In this document: piece by piece, positions 37,133-46,469 of the stretch
Numbering within the stretch: the stretch's first letter is position 1
How the letters are laid out: every line of letters begins with the position of its first letter
Source: Rhodococcus yananensis
Lineage (GTDB): Bacteria; Actinomycetota; Actinomycetes; Mycobacteriales; Mycobacteriaceae
Reading direction: 5' to 3'
Length of the DNA: 64,000 nt
Assembly: GCF_020515525.1 (NCBI RefSeq)
Contig: NZ_JAIYEP010000006.1
Location: forward strand, 36,118 to 100,117
Translations under genes and position numbers: made by a program
The notes under the pieces: generated by a model
The model's input: only the letters and a program-made list of their open reading frames with translations
What the model was told of the DNA's origin: nothing
The model's database searches: none

Positions 37133-37810
37133 TCAGGCCGTACCGAGCGTCGGATCCGCCTCGAGCCGGGTCAGGCCGTTCCAACACAGGTTGACCAGAT
37201 GCGCCGCCACGACCTCCTTCGACGGGGTCCGCTCGTCCAACCACCACGTCGCGGTCGTCGCGACCATGCCGACGAGTGCCTGCGCGTAGAGCGGCGCCAG
37301 GTCGGGGTTGAGGCCGCGACGCGAGAAATCTCCCGTGAGCAACTGCCCGACCTGCCGCATCGCCTCGTTGAGCAGGCTCGAATAGGTGCCTTCCTCCGCC
37401 GGCATCGGGGAGTCGCGCACCAGGATCCGGAAGCCGTCGGTGCGTTCCTCGACGTACGTCAGCAACGCCAGGGCCGCGCGTTCGACCCGCACCCGCGACC
37501 GGTTGCGGGTCAGGCTCTCGGTGACCATCGACATCAGGATGGTCATCTCCCGGTCCACCACGACGGCGTAGAGGCCCTCCTTGCCGCCGAAGTGCTCGTA
37601 GACGACGGGTTTGGACACCTGCGCGCGCTGCGCGATCTCCTCGATCGACGTGCCCTCGTAGCCGCGCTCGGCGAACAGGGCCCGGCCGATCTCGATCAGC
37701 TGCTCGCGACGCTGCGTCCCCGTCATCCGCGTCCGGTGCGTGCGGTCGCCCGCCCCCGTCCGTTCCGCCCCACCCGCGCGTTCCGGTTGTTCCCGTGACG
37801 CTCGCGACAC
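37133..37810 (-). CDS. TetR family regulator, orthologue of mycobacterial Rv1019
   Basis: A 225-aa repressor. A basic Arg/Gly/Ala-rich N-terminal tail of 28 residues precedes the HTH (TGTQRREQLIEIGRALFAER, then SIEEIAQRAQVSKPVVYEHF). The C-terminal domain carries LTYVEERTDGFRILVRDSP and VVAAHLVNLCWNGLTRLEAD, conserved in the Rv1019 group. GTG 37810 has GAGGAAGG at good spacing; an ATG at 37726 at the HTH lacks one. In M. tuberculosis this regulator is reported to repress itself and lies with mfd and mazG (from memory); here three other genes stand between. A 20-bp palindrome lies 53 bp upstream of the start. Confidence 0.85.
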   Translation of the reverse strand: MSRASREQPERAGGAERTGAGDRTHRTRMTGTQRREQLIEIGRALFAERGYEGTSIEEIAQRAQVSKPVVYEHFGGKEGLYAVVVDREMTILMSMVTESLTRNRSRVRVERAALALLTYVEERTDGFRILVRDSPMPAEEGTYSSLLNEAMRQVGQLLTGDFSRRGLNPDLAPLYAQALVGMVATTATWWLDERTPSKEVVAAHLVNLCWNGLTRLEADPTLGTA

Positions 37811-37863
37811 CGTGCCGCCTTCCTCTCGAATCCCATCCCGGTGACCGTCTGCTCGACACCGCC

Positions 37864-37883
37864 TGTCGGACGCATGTCCGACA
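37864..37883. promoter_or_regulatory. 20-bp palindrome, candidate autoregulatory operator
   Basis: TGTCGGAC and GTCCGACA are perfect 8-bp arms around GCAT. It lies 53 bp upstream of the Rv1019-like TetR start, in the position of its promoter, which fits autorepression. Confidence 0.5.
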
Positions 37884-37993
37884 TCCCACCCTATCGACAC
37901 CCGGGTGGGGCGGGCCCCACATTCGACCTGCGGGCCGACTCGTGCGAGGATCATGGGCGCATGCCCGGCGCCCGCGCACCGGACGTGCGGCAA

Positions 37994-38065
37994 TCCGCCG
38001 TGGTGTAATCGGCAGCACCTCTGATTTTGGTTCAGATAGTTCAGGTTCGAGTCCTGGCGGCGGAG
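37994..38065 (+). tRNA. tRNA-Gln (anticodon UUG)
   Basis: A 72-nt cloverleaf: acceptor TCCGCCG/CGGCGGA, anticodon stem TCTGA/TCAGA with loop TTTTGGT (anticodon TTG), T-arm TCAGG-TTCGAGT-CCTGG, discriminator G. CCA is not encoded. It precedes glmU, as in mycobacteria. Confidence 0.96.
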
Positions 38066-38167
38066 CGGGGGAAGTCGATACCGGAGCCGCCCGGCGCGCG
38101 ACGCGTCGGCGGCACCGATGTGCACGTCGTCGGGGCGTGTGCATGCACGCCGCGTCGAGGGAGCTAC

Positions 38168-39634
38168 ATGCAAGTGCAGACCGCGATCATTGTCCTGGCA
38201 GCCGGAGCAGGCACGCGGATGCGATCGAAGACACCCAAGGTTCTGCACACCCTCGGCGGCCGCTCGATGCTCGCGCATGCAGTGCACGCGGCCGCCGGCC
38301 TGGAACCCGATCATCTCGTCGTCGTGGTCGGGCACGAACGCGAACGGGTCACCGAGGCCGCCACCGACATCGCCGAGTCGCTCGGCCGATCCGTCGGCAT
38401 CGCCGTCCAGGACGAACAGAACGGCACGGGCCACGCCGTCGACTGCGGGTTGGGGCGGTTGCCGGCGGACTTCGCGGGCACGGTGATCGTCACCGCCGCC
38501 GACGTGCCGCTGCTCGACGCGGGGACCCTGCGCGACCTGATGGCCACCCACACCGACCCCGAACCCGCCGCGGTGACGGTGCTGACCACGACGGTCGCCG
38601 AGCCGCGCGGCTACGGCAGGATCATCCGCACCACCGACGGCGACGTCGCATCGATCGTCGAGGAGAAGGACGCGACGATCTCCGAGCAGGCGATCACCGA
38701 GATCAATTCCGGGGTGTACGCGTTCGACGCGACGCGCCTGCGCGCCGCCCTGACCGAACTGGACTCCTCGAACGCGCAGGGTGAGCTGTATCTGACCGAC
38801 GTGATCGGCATCGCCCGTCGCGCCGGACACGTCGTGCGCGCGGTGCACACCGACGACGCGCTGCGCGTCGCCGGCGCGAACGACCGGGTGCAGTTGGCGG
38901 CGCTCGCCACCGAACTGAACCGGCGCACCCTCGAACACTGGATGCGCGCGGGCGTGACCGTCGTCGACCCGGCGAGCACCCGCGTCGACGTCGACGTCGT
39001 GCTGTCACCCGATGTGACCCTGCACCCCGGTGTGCAGTTGCACGGGCGGACCGTCGTCGGTGAGGACGCCGTGATCGGCCCCGACACCACCCTCACCGAC
39101 GTGCAGGTGGGGGCGGGCGCCTCGGTGGTGCGCACCCACGGATCCGAATCGGTGATCGGCGCGGACGCCACCGTCGGCCCCTTCACCTATCTGCGACCGG
39201 GCACCGACCTCGGCGCGAGCGGTAAGCTCGGGACGTTCGTGGAGACCAAGAACGCGCAGATCGGCGCGCACTCGAAGGTGCCGCATCTGACGTACGTCGG
39301 CGACGCCGAGATCGGTGAGCATTCCAACATCGGTGCGTCGAGCGTGTTCGTGAACTACGACGGCGTGAAGAAGTATCGGACCGTCGTCGGATCACACGTC
39401 CGCACCGGATCGGACACCATGTTCATCGCCCCGCTGACCGTCGGGGACGGCGCCTACACCGGCGCCGGGACGGTACTGCGCGAAGATGTTCCTCCGGGGG
39501 CGCTCGCGGTGTCGGGTACACCACAGCGCACTATTGAGGGATGGGTTCAGCAAAAACGCGCTGGAACCCCCGCTGCTGAGGCAGCATCGAAAGCACAGCT
39601 GCACGATCGCCAGAAGGACGGCCAGGACCAGTGA
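38168..39634 (+). CDS. glmU: Bifunctional UDP-GlcNAc pyrophosphorylase / GlcN-1-P acetyltransferase
   Basis: It makes UDP-GlcNAc for peptidoglycan and other glycans. The 488-aa product has the uridyltransferase domain (1-230; [27 protein letters not shown]) and the left-handed beta-helix acetyltransferase domain (about 255-455) with hexad repeats and [13 protein letters not shown]. The C-terminal Ala/Gln/Lys-rich tail is typical of actinobacteria. ATG 38168 follows GAGGGAG. The stop overlaps the prs start (GTGA). Confidence 0.97.
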   Translation: MQVQTAIIVLAAGAGTRMRSKTPKVLHTLGGRSMLAHAVHAAAGLEPDHLVVVVGHERERVTEAATDIAESLGRSVGIAVQDEQNGTGHAVDCGLGRLPADFAGTVIVTAADVPLLDAGTLRDLMATHTDPEPAAVTVLTTTVAEPRGYGRIIRTTDGDVASIVEEKDATISEQAITEINSGVYAFDATRLRAALTELDSSNAQGELYLTDVIGIARRAGHVVRAVHTDDALRVAGANDRVQLAALATELNRRTLEHWMRAGVTVVDPASTRVDVDVVLSPDVTLHPGVQLHGRTVVGEDAVIGPDTTLTDVQVGAGASVVRTHGSESVIGADATVGPFTYLRPGTDLGASGKLGTFVETKNAQIGAHSKVPHLTYVGDAEIGEHSNIGASSVFVNYDGVKKYRTVVGSHVRTGSDTMFIAPLTVGDGAYTGAGTVLREDVPPGALAVSGTPQRTIEGWVQQKRAGTPAAEAASKAQLHDRQKDGQDQ

Positions 39635-40608
39635 CCAATTGGATCGACAACCAGAAGAACTTGATGCTCTTCGCGGGCCGGGCCCATCCCGAGCTGGCGG
39701 AGCAGGTCGCCAAGGAACTGGGTGTGCCGCTCACCCCGCAGACGGCGCGTGACTTCGCCAACGGCGAGACGTTCGTGCGGTTCGAGGAGTCGGTTCGCGG
39801 TTCCGACGCCTTCGTGCTGCAGAGCCACCCGTTCCCGCTCAACGAGTGGGTGATGGAACAGCTCATCATGATCGACGCGCTCAAGCGCGGCTCGGCGAAG
39901 CGGATCACCGCGATCCTGCCGTTCTACCCGTACGCCCGTCAGGACAAGAAGCACCGCGGTCGCGAGCCCATCTCCGCCCGCCTGATCGCGGATCTGCTCA
40001 AGACCGCCGGCGCCGACCGCATCATCACCGTCGACCTGCACACCGACCAGATCCAGGGTTTCTTCGACGGGCCGGTCGACCACATGCACGCGCAGGGGCA
40101 GCTCGCCGAGTACATCCGCGGCCGGTACGGCGTCGACAACATCGCCGTCGTCTCCCCCGACTCCGGTCGTGTGCGCGTCGCCGAGAAGTGGGCCGACACC
40201 CTCGGTGGTGCTCCGCTGGCGTTCATCCACAAGACCCGCGACCCGCTCGTCCCCAATCAGGTCAAGTCGAACCGGGTGGTCGGTGAGGTCGAGGGGCGCA
40301 CCTGCATCCTCATCGACGACATGATCGACACCGGCGGGACCATCGCCGGCGCCGTGAAGATCCTCCGCGAGGCCGGTGCGGGCGACGTCATCATCGCCGC
40401 GACGCACGGCGTGCTGTCCGACCCTGCCGCCGAGCGGCTCGCCGCGTGCGGCGCCAAGGAGGTCATCGTCACCAACACCCTGCCGATCCCGCCGGAGAAG
40501 CAGTTCGACAATCTCACCGTGCTGTCGATCGCGCCGCTGCTCGCGCAGACCATCCGCGAGGTGTTCGAGAACGGTTCCGTCACGTCGCTGTTCAACGGTG
40601 TCGCCTAG
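39631..40608 (+). CDS. prs: Ribose-phosphate pyrophosphokinase (PRPP synthetase)
   Basis: It converts ribose-5-phosphate and ATP to PRPP for nucleotide, His, Trp and arabinan synthesis. 325 aa. Seen: [53 protein letters not shown] and the PRPP loop [16 protein letters not shown]. It is translationally coupled to glmU by a 4-bp overlap. A strong hairpin follows. Confidence 0.98.
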   Translation: MTNWIDNQKNLMLFAGRAHPELAEQVAKELGVPLTPQTARDFANGETFVRFEESVRGSDAFVLQSHPFPLNEWVMEQLIMIDALKRGSAKRITAILPFYPYARQDKKHRGREPISARLIADLLKTAGADRIITVDLHTDQIQGFFDGPVDHMHAQGQLAEYIRGRYGVDNIAVVSPDSGRVRVAEKWADTLGGAPLAFIHKTRDPLVPNQVKSNRVVGEVEGRTCILIDDMIDTGGTIAGAVKILREAGAGDVIIAATHGVLSDPAAERLAACGAKEVIVTNTLPIPPEKQFDNLTVLSIAPLLAQTIREVFENGSVTSLFNGVA

Positions 40609-40631
40609 CCACCGACTCGTCTGACTCCACC

Positions 40632-40668
40632 GGGTGCGGTGGCCGGATCCCGTCCGGCCACCGCACCC
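40632..40668 (+). terminator. prs terminator hairpin
   Basis: Perfect 16-bp arms (40632-40647 and 40653-40668; GGGTGCGGTGGCCGGA and its complement) with a 5-nt loop, 24 bp after the prs stop. Confidence 0.8.
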
Positions 40669-41113
40669 GTCCGTATCCGTCCGACGAGTGCGCACGAGCC
40701 CCCGCGTTCGCCTCCCCACCGAACGGGACGGCGTGTTCGGTACCGTCCGTGCCGAACACATTCCCGAGGGCGAGCTGCCGTGCAGAACCGGTCCGGGCGG
40801 ATTCGTCACTGCGGCACCGGGTGTCGGCGTCCATCGGGGCACGTCCGCACGTCTCGCGTCGCTGCGGCTCCGCACCCTCGATCCGCCGGGGCGGTGGCCC
40901 TGTCGCCCGAGCACCGTTCGGCGACGCCACCCGCCGACCAGACCGCCCGGTCTGCAAAAGCAGTGTGGCGCAATACTTTGCCGACGCGCATGTGCTACTC
41001 GTCGGTCACCTCCCCGGCGGGGATGATCTTCGTCACGTCGCCGCACCTCCCGCCCAGGTCGAGTGGGACCCCCCGCGGCGCGGCCGTCCCGTTCTGACTT
41101 AAGGTGGCTCCTC
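40669..41113. other. 445-bp region without a recognisable gene
   Basis: Several frames are open because of the high GC content, but none has a ribosome site plus a protein-like product I recognise. It presumably holds the promoter of the gene at 41114. In mycobacteria a lipoprotein gene (lpqT) follows prs; no trace of it is seen. Confidence 0.5.
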
Positions 41114-41800
41114 GTGATCGACGCGCAGACTCTCGAGCCCCCCACGGAAACCGCGACAATCCAGTCGGAGATCTCGACGGTCCGGAGGGCACGACGATGG
41201 ACCCCCGGAGCCTGCGTGTGGTGCGGCGACGACGACGCCGTCGAGATCTTCCGCAACGAACCCCGCTGTGCCACATGCCGTGAACACGAGTCGGTCATCG
41301 AGGAGGCCCGCCGCTTCGTGGGCACCTACGGTCTGCGCCCGATCGGCGGCACCCTCCAGTCCGACGACGAGGAGGAGTACGAACACCGGCTCGCGGCACG
41401 CGACGCCCGCCGCACCCTCAACGAGATCCGCCTGGACGAGCAACCCGACCCCGCACTGGTCCGCAAGGCGCTGCGCCCCCGCGCCGCCGCGGTCGTCGCC
41501 GAGAAGCCCGACACCCGCGCGCCCCGCGCCACCACGCCGACGGCCGCGCCGCGACGCACCCGGCCCGCGACCCCACCGGCGGCCGCGGCCACCACGTCCG
41601 TCGACATCGACGAGATCCAGACCCGCGCGCTCGCACTGCTCGATCAGCTGTCGGCGATCGACGCACAGCTCGAGATCGTCGCGGAGCAGAACGGCCTCGC
41701 GGCACGCGCCCGCCGTTCCGACCTCGAGAAGCAGAAGGCCACGATCCTGCGCACCCTCGCCGCGCTCGAGAAGGCCCGCCTGAGCGCCGCGTCCCGATAG
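41114..41800 (+). CDS. Hypothetical protein with zinc-ribbon-like N-terminus
   Basis: A 228-aa protein I do not recognise. Residues about 34-56 hold two Cys pairs, CVWCGDDDAVEIF then CATC, the spacing of a small zinc ribbon. The middle (about 110-170) is a disordered Ala/Pro/Arg linker. The last 55 residues form a charged helix (RALALLDQLSAIDAQLEIVA, then a Lys/Arg-rich stretch) likely to be a coiled coil. The layout suggests a nucleic-acid or ribosome-associated protein, but that is inference. GTG 41114 lacks a strong ribosome site. Confidence 0.65.
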   Translation: MIDAQTLEPPTETATIQSEISTVRRARRWTPGACVWCGDDDAVEIFRNEPRCATCREHESVIEEARRFVGTYGLRPIGGTLQSDDEEEYEHRLAARDARRTLNEIRLDEQPDPALVRKALRPRAAAVVAEKPDTRAPRATTPTAAPRRTRPATPPAAAATTSVDIDEIQTRALALLDQLSAIDAQLEIVAEQNGLAARARRSDLEKQKATILRTLAALEKARLSAASR

Positions 41801-41851
41801 TCGTCGCGGGCGCAGTCCGCCCATCGCGCCGCCGATCACCGGTGCGGTCGT

Positions 41852-41857
41852 TATCCT
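41852..41857 (+). promoter_or_regulatory. Candidate -10 (TATCCT) giving a leaderless transcript
   Basis: TATCCT ends 7 nt before the ATG of the exchanger gene and no ribosome-binding sequence intervenes. This is the layout of leaderless mRNAs, common in actinobacteria. Confidence 0.45.
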
Positions 41858-41864
41858 CACTCCG

Positions 41865-42836
41865 ATGAGCCCCGCACTCGGAATCGCCGTCGGACTCGTC
41901 GCGTTGGTGGTCGGCGCCGAGGTTCTCGTCCGCGGCGGTTCCCGACTCGCGACACGACTCGGTCTGACTCCGATCGTGGTGGGCGTGACGATCGTCGCGG
42001 TGGGTACGAGCGCCCCCGAACTGGCGATCGGCATCGACGCGGCCGCCACCGGGAACTCGGGGCTCGCGCTCGGCAACATCGTCGGCACCAACATCATCAA
42101 TCTGCTGTTGGTGTTCGGGTTGAGCGCGCTGATGCGGTCCATCGCGTTCGGCACCCAGACGCTCCGCGTGGACCTGCCCGCGATGACCGTGGCCGCGTTG
42201 CTGCTGTGGGCGATGTCCGCCGACGGGCACCTCGGTGGAGGCGAAGCGCTGGTTCTGCTCGTCTGCGGCGTGTTGTACACCCTGCTGGTGATCCGCGCGG
42301 GCCGCGCCGAGGCCGCGTCGGTACGCGCCGAGTACCGCGACGAATACACCCCCGCACGCACCCAGTGGCAGGTCGGCACCGTCCTCGTCGAGATCGCGAT
42401 GCTCGTCGGTGGCATCGCCGTCGTCGTGGTGGGCGCGGACATCCTCGTCGACGCCGCCTCGGAGGCCGCGCGGTCGCTGGGGGTGTCCGACACCGTGATC
42501 GGGTTGACCGTCGTCGCGATCGGCACGTCCGCTCCGGAACTGGTCACCACCGTCGTCGCGACGATCCGCGACGAACGGGACATCGCGATCGGCAACCTGC
42601 TCGGCTCGAGTGTCTACAACATCGTCGTCATCCTCGCGGTGACCGTCCTCGCGACACCGGGCGGCATGACCGTGCCCGACGACGTGATCCGGGTGGACCT
42701 GCCGGTCATGGTGGCGGTGGCGCTGGTGTGCATCCCGGCCTTCCTCACCGGCCGCCGATTGTCGCGGCTCGAGGGCGCGCTGTTCGTGATCTCCTACTGC
42801 GTCTATCTCGCGTTCCTGCTGCTCACCCGCACCTGA
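41865..42836 (+). CDS. CaCA family calcium/sodium:proton exchanger (YrbG-like)
   Basis: A 323-aa antiporter of about ten membrane helices in two inverted halves. The two alpha repeats are clear: VAVGTSAPELAIGID with ALGNIVGTNIINL, and VAIGTSAPELVTTVV with AIGNLLGSSVYNI; the Gly/Glu/Asn residues line the cation site. It exports Ca2+ against Na+ or H+. The start appears leaderless. Confidence 0.93.
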   Translation: MSPALGIAVGLVALVVGAEVLVRGGSRLATRLGLTPIVVGVTIVAVGTSAPELAIGIDAAATGNSGLALGNIVGTNIINLLLVFGLSALMRSIAFGTQTLRVDLPAMTVAALLLWAMSADGHLGGGEALVLLVCGVLYTLLVIRAGRAEAASVRAEYRDEYTPARTQWQVGTVLVEIAMLVGGIAVVVVGADILVDAASEAARSLGVSDTVIGLTVVAIGTSAPELVTTVVATIRDERDIAIGNLLGSSVYNIVVILAVTVLATPGGMTVPDDVIRVDLPVMVAVALVCIPAFLTGRRLSRLEGALFVISYCVYLAFLLLTRT

Positions 42837-42897
42837 AGCCCCCGGCGGATTCCGGGTTCGCACATGTCGCGGGCGTTCCCCGGGGACCCCCGCCCCC

Positions 42898-42948
42898 GAG
42901 CGAACGTATCGCTCGCTCGACTCGTTCGATCGGGTGTACCACTCGCTC
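42898..42948. repeat. 51-bp palindromic element, family A copy 2
   Basis: Same 51-bp length and ends (GAGCGAACG ... TCGCTC) as the copy at 5926, with an imperfect right arm. It follows the exchanger gene by 61 bp and precedes the Tat-signal gene. Confidence 0.7.
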
Positions 42949-43048
42949 ACGGAGGGAGCGGAGCGACACACGGACGCGCATACCGGGCGTATGTGGTCGG
43001 AGTTCCGTAGGCTGCGCCGGGCGGGGCCGACGACGAGGAGTGCGACAG

Positions 43049-43729
43049 GTGGATCCGAACGATCCGGTGGCGACCGTGTGGAACCGGCGACAGTTCTTGG
43101 TGCGACTCGCCGTGACGGGTGTCGCGGCGACGTCCGTGGCGGCGTTGTTCACCGCCCCGCCGGCCGCACGCGCGCAGACCGACGCCACCACCGACACGAT
43201 CAACGCGATCCTGGCGTTCGTCGTCCCCGGCGACGATCCGTACTCGCGTCAGCAGGGTATGGCGACCGACCGCCCCGGCGGGGTCACCCCCGGCACCACC
43301 GACAGCCTGCGACGCACGTTCGACCTGGCGGTGCCCGACATGGGCCTGACGCCTCTCGGTCTCGACGTGACCGGTGCGGATGCCGTCGCGGCGCTCGTGA
43401 ACCTGTTCGCCGTCACCGCGGAACCGTCGTCGGTCACCGGCCCGTTCGCGGCGCCGTTCGCGAATCTGAGTCACGCGTCGAAGGCCCATGTGTTCGACCT
43501 GCTGGACACCGACCCGCGGTTTCCGGGTCGGTCGATCGCCTACGCGGTCAACGCGATTCCCACCCTCGCCGCGTTCGTCGCCTATTCGGAGGTGTCGGCG
43601 TTCGACCGCGACCGGCGTGTCCTGACGGGCCGGCCGGTGGGATGGGCGCTGTCCGACTACGCGGGTGTGGGCGACGGCTGGGACGAATTCCTCGGCTACT
43701 ACGGCGGTGTCGACCGGGTGGAGGGCTGA
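43049..43729 (+). CDS. Tat-signal protein, small subunit-like partner of GMC oxidoreductase (DUF5987-like)
   Basis: A 226-aa protein with a twin-arginine signal: NRRQFLVRLAVTGVAATSVA followed by cleavage near ARAQT. The mature part has no Cys and is helical (TINAILAFVVPGDDPYSRQQ), resembling the small third subunit of gluconate-type dehydrogenases and the DUF5987 proteins paired with GMC enzymes. GTG 43049 has GAGGAG 8 nt upstream. The GMC gene begins 1 bp after the stop, so they are coupled. The partner has no own signal, suggesting joint export. Confidence 0.75.
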   Translation: MDPNDPVATVWNRRQFLVRLAVTGVAATSVAALFTAPPAARAQTDATTDTINAILAFVVPGDDPYSRQQGMATDRPGGVTPGTTDSLRRTFDLAVPDMGLTPLGLDVTGADAVAALVNLFAVTAEPSSVTGPFAAPFANLSHASKAHVFDLLDTDPRFPGRSIAYAVNAIPTLAAFVAYSEVSAFDRDRRVLTGRPVGWALSDYAGVGDGWDEFLGYYGGVDRVEG

Positions 43730-43730
43730 C

Positions 43731-45497
43731 GTGCCGGACGTGATCGTGATCGGTTCAGGTGGGGGCGGCCCGGTCGTCGCGAAGGAACTCGCCGCCCGCG
43801 GGCTCGACGTGCTCGTCCTCGAAGCGGGACCGCGTTTCGCCGACCCCGCCACCGAGTGGACGCATTTCGAGGACGACGCGAACAATCCGGTGAGCGGATT
43901 CCTGCGTTCCGGACCCGCCGACCGGTCGAGACCACCGTGGTTGCGCGACCTTCCGCAGCACTCGTACGTGTGGCAGGTCACCGGTGTGGGCGGAACGACC
44001 CTGCACTACTTCGGCAACTCGCCGCGCGCCGTGCCGGGGGTGTTCGCCGGCTACGACGGTGCCGACCGGTCGCTGTACGACACCGGGCACCTGTTCCCGT
44101 TCGGCTACGACGAGCTGCGCCCGTACTACGAGTGGGTGGAGGCGACACTGCCGGTGCAGACCGCGCCGATGGGCACGAAGGAACGGGTGTTCCTGCGTGG
44201 CGCGGCGGCCCTCGGACTGCCGCACCAGGTGTCGCTCGACACGACCGGGCCGGGGCACCGGGCGCAGCAGAACGCGATCCTGCAGCCGGGCGGCACGGCG
44301 GGCCGCACCCGTGATCCGGCGTTGCTGCGTCACCCTCGGGCGCGGGGATGCACGATGTGCGGGCACTGTTATCAGGGTTGCAGCCTCCCGGCGGGTGCGC
44401 CTCGCAATCTGAAGGCGCGCCGCTCCACCGACAACTCGTACGTGCCGATGATGCTCACCGCCGACGCGTGGTCACCGCACGGCCACGCGGTGACGTTGGT
44501 GACGGGTGCGGTGGTCACCCGGATCCTCACGGACGACGCCGGCACCGTCGCCCGGGGTGTGCGTTTCCGCACCGACGACGGTGACGAACAGGAGGTGACC
44601 GCGGACGTGGTGGTGCTCGCCGCCGGGGCGATCGAATCACCGCGACTGTGGCAGCTGTCGGATCTGCCCGACCCGTACGACCGGGTGGGGCGTGGCCTCA
44701 CCGACCATCATCTCGACGCGGTGTTCGGCGTGTTCGACGAGTACACCGGCGAGACGCGCGGTGCCGGATCGAACGCGCGCGTCGACCTCCCCGGCTACGG
44801 CGGAATCGAACAGGTCGGGATGCCCCCTGCGCTGCAGGCGTATTCGCTGGGGTTCAGCGACTCCGGGATCCACGGTCACGGGCGCGCCGGTGGCGTCGTC
44901 GACACCGCCGGCGCGGACGGCCTGGGTCGGTTGGTGGGCACAGATCTGCTCGGGGCACTCTCCGATGCCGATCGCACCCTGATGGCGTTGGTCATCACGG
45001 ACGACGACGTGGAGGACGACAACCGGGTTACGGCACCGGGTTTCCTGCCCGCGGACGACCACGGTCCGGTCGCGCGGGTCACGATGAGGCATCGGCAACG
45101 GTCGGCCCGGACCCGCCGCAATCGCGAGCACTGCACCCGCACCGCCGTGGAGTTGATGCGGGCGGCGGGCGCGAAATCGGTGCACCGGTGCGATTGGCCG
45201 CCGCTGATCCTGCACGCGCACTCCACCATGCGGATGGGTGCGCGGGAGGAGGATTCGATCCTGGATCCGTCCGGGGAGGCGAGGTGGGTGCGGCGGTTGT
45301 TCGTCGCCGACAACTCGGCGCTGTCGAACAGCCTCGGTGGCCCCAATCCCACACTGACGACGCAGGCCCTCGCGACCCGCACCGCCGAACGGATCTTCGC
45401 GGCGTACTTCGGCGGTGACGCCTGGGTGGGCCGCGAGGACCCGGTGTGTTCGATCGACGATCGGGTCACCGAAGCGGTGATCGCGAGGGGACTGTGA
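43731..45497 (+). CDS. GMC family FAD-dependent oxidoreductase
   Basis: A 588-aa flavoenzyme. The ADP-binding motif VIVIGSGGGGPVVAKELAAR starts at residue 4, followed by VWQVTGVGGTTLHYFGNSPR (the GMC N-terminal signature), GAIESPRLWQLS, and the C-terminal HAHSTMRMG and NPTLTTQALATRTAERI. A Cys cluster, CTMCGHCYQGC, lies at about residues 205-215 and could bind a metal or form disulphides. The likely substrates are sterols, alcohols or sugars; the true one is unknown. It converges on the egt operon with only 12 bp between. Confidence 0.88.
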   Translation: MPDVIVIGSGGGGPVVAKELAARGLDVLVLEAGPRFADPATEWTHFEDDANNPVSGFLRSGPADRSRPPWLRDLPQHSYVWQVTGVGGTTLHYFGNSPRAVPGVFAGYDGADRSLYDTGHLFPFGYDELRPYYEWVEATLPVQTAPMGTKERVFLRGAAALGLPHQVSLDTTGPGHRAQQNAILQPGGTAGRTRDPALLRHPRARGCTMCGHCYQGCSLPAGAPRNLKARRSTDNSYVPMMLTADAWSPHGHAVTLVTGAVVTRILTDDAGTVARGVRFRTDDGDEQEVTADVVVLAAGAIESPRLWQLSDLPDPYDRVGRGLTDHHLDAVFGVFDEYTGETRGAGSNARVDLPGYGGIEQVGMPPALQAYSLGFSDSGIHGHGRAGGVVDTAGADGLGRLVGTDLLGALSDADRTLMALVITDDDVEDDNRVTAPGFLPADDHGPVARVTMRHRQRSARTRRNREHCTRTAVELMRAAGAKSVHRCDWPPLILHAHSTMRMGAREEDSILDPSGEARWVRRLFVADNSALSNSLGGPNPTLTTQALATRTAERIFAAYFGGDAWVGREDPVCSIDDRVTEAVIARGL

Positions 45498-45509
45498 ACC
45501 GGTTCACGG

Positions 45510-46469
45510 TCATCGGCGACGGCACGCCGCGATCACCACGAACCGGGCGTCGGCGTCGACCCATTCGCGCCGGACGGTGAATCCGGCGGCGTCGAGTTCG
45601 GCGGCGAGCCGGTCGAGCCGGAACTTCGCGGAGATCTCGGTGCGCATCTGTTCGCCCTCCGCGAAGTCGACGTCGATCCCGAGACCGGGAACGTGCACCG
45701 TCATGGCCCGGGTCGCCTCGAGCCTCATCTCGATCCACTCGTTGTCGGCGTCCCACACCGCGCGGTGCACGAACAGATCGGGGTCGAAGTCGGCTCCGAA
45801 TCGGTCGTTGAGCACGCGCAGGACGTTGCGGTCGAACTCGGCGGTCACGCCGGCGGCGTCGTCGTAGGCGGGCACCAGCACCGAGGGGTCGACGACCAGC
45901 CCGGCGCCGAGCAGCAACCACTCCCCCGGTTCGAGGATCGCCGCGAGCCCGGTGAGGAACTCCGCGCGTTCGGTGGGCGCGAAGTTGCCGATGGTGCCGC
46001 CGAGGAACGCGATCGTGCGATGCCCGCCGGCCGGTAGATGTGCCAGCGACGCCGTGAAGTCGCCGACGACGCCGTGCACCTCCACCTCCGGATACTCGGC
46101 GGTCAAGCGCCGTACCGCAGGGCGCAACGCCGCTTCCGACACGTCCTGTGGCACATAGGTGCGCAGGGTGGGCGCGAGGGCGTCGAGGAGGACCCGGGTC
46201 TTCTCCGACGACCCCGAGCCGAGTTCGACGAGCACTTCGGTCGCGGTCGTGTCGGCGATCTCCCCGGCGTTCTCGCACAGCAACGCGAACTCGGTGCGGG
46301 TCGGATAGTACTCGGGCAGTTCGGTGATCCGCTCGAACAGCTCGCTGCCACGTTCGTCGTACAGCAGGGTCGGCGACAGGTACTTCGGTGATGCGGTCAG
46401 CCCGCGGAGTGCCTCGGCCCGCAACGTCGCGTCGAGTTCGGTCGGGGTCAGATACACGTCGACGGTCAC
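45510..46469 (-). CDS. egtD: L-histidine N-alpha-methyltransferase EgtD
   Basis: It trimethylates histidine to hercynine, the first step of ergothioneine synthesis. 319 aa. Seen: TASPKYLSPTLLYDERGSEL, the SAM motif LVELGSGSSEKTR, YVPQDVSEAAL, FLGGTIGNF and, late, the substrate-site VTAEFDRNVLRVLN. GTG 46469 overlaps the egtC stop by 4 bp. It is the last gene of the egtABCD operon. Confidence 0.96.
   Translation of the reverse strand: MTVDVYLTPTELDATLRAEALRGLTASPKYLSPTLLYDERGSELFERITELPEYYPTRTEFALLCENAGEIADTTATEVLVELGSGSSEKTRVLLDALAPTLRTYVPQDVSEAALRPAVRRLTAEYPEVEVHGVVGDFTASLAHLPAGGHRTIAFLGGTIGNFAPTERAEFLTGLAAILEPGEWLLLGAGLVVDPSVLVPAYDDAAGVTAEFDRNVLRVLNDRFGADFDPDLFVHRAVWDADNEWIEMRLEATRAMTVHVPGLGIDVDFAEGEQMRTEISAKFRLDRLAAELDAAGFTVRREWVDADARFVVIAACRRR

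Noticed and set aside
40669..41113. Possible small genes in the gap after prs.
   Set aside because: Open frames exist on both strands, but none has both a ribosome site and protein-like composition.
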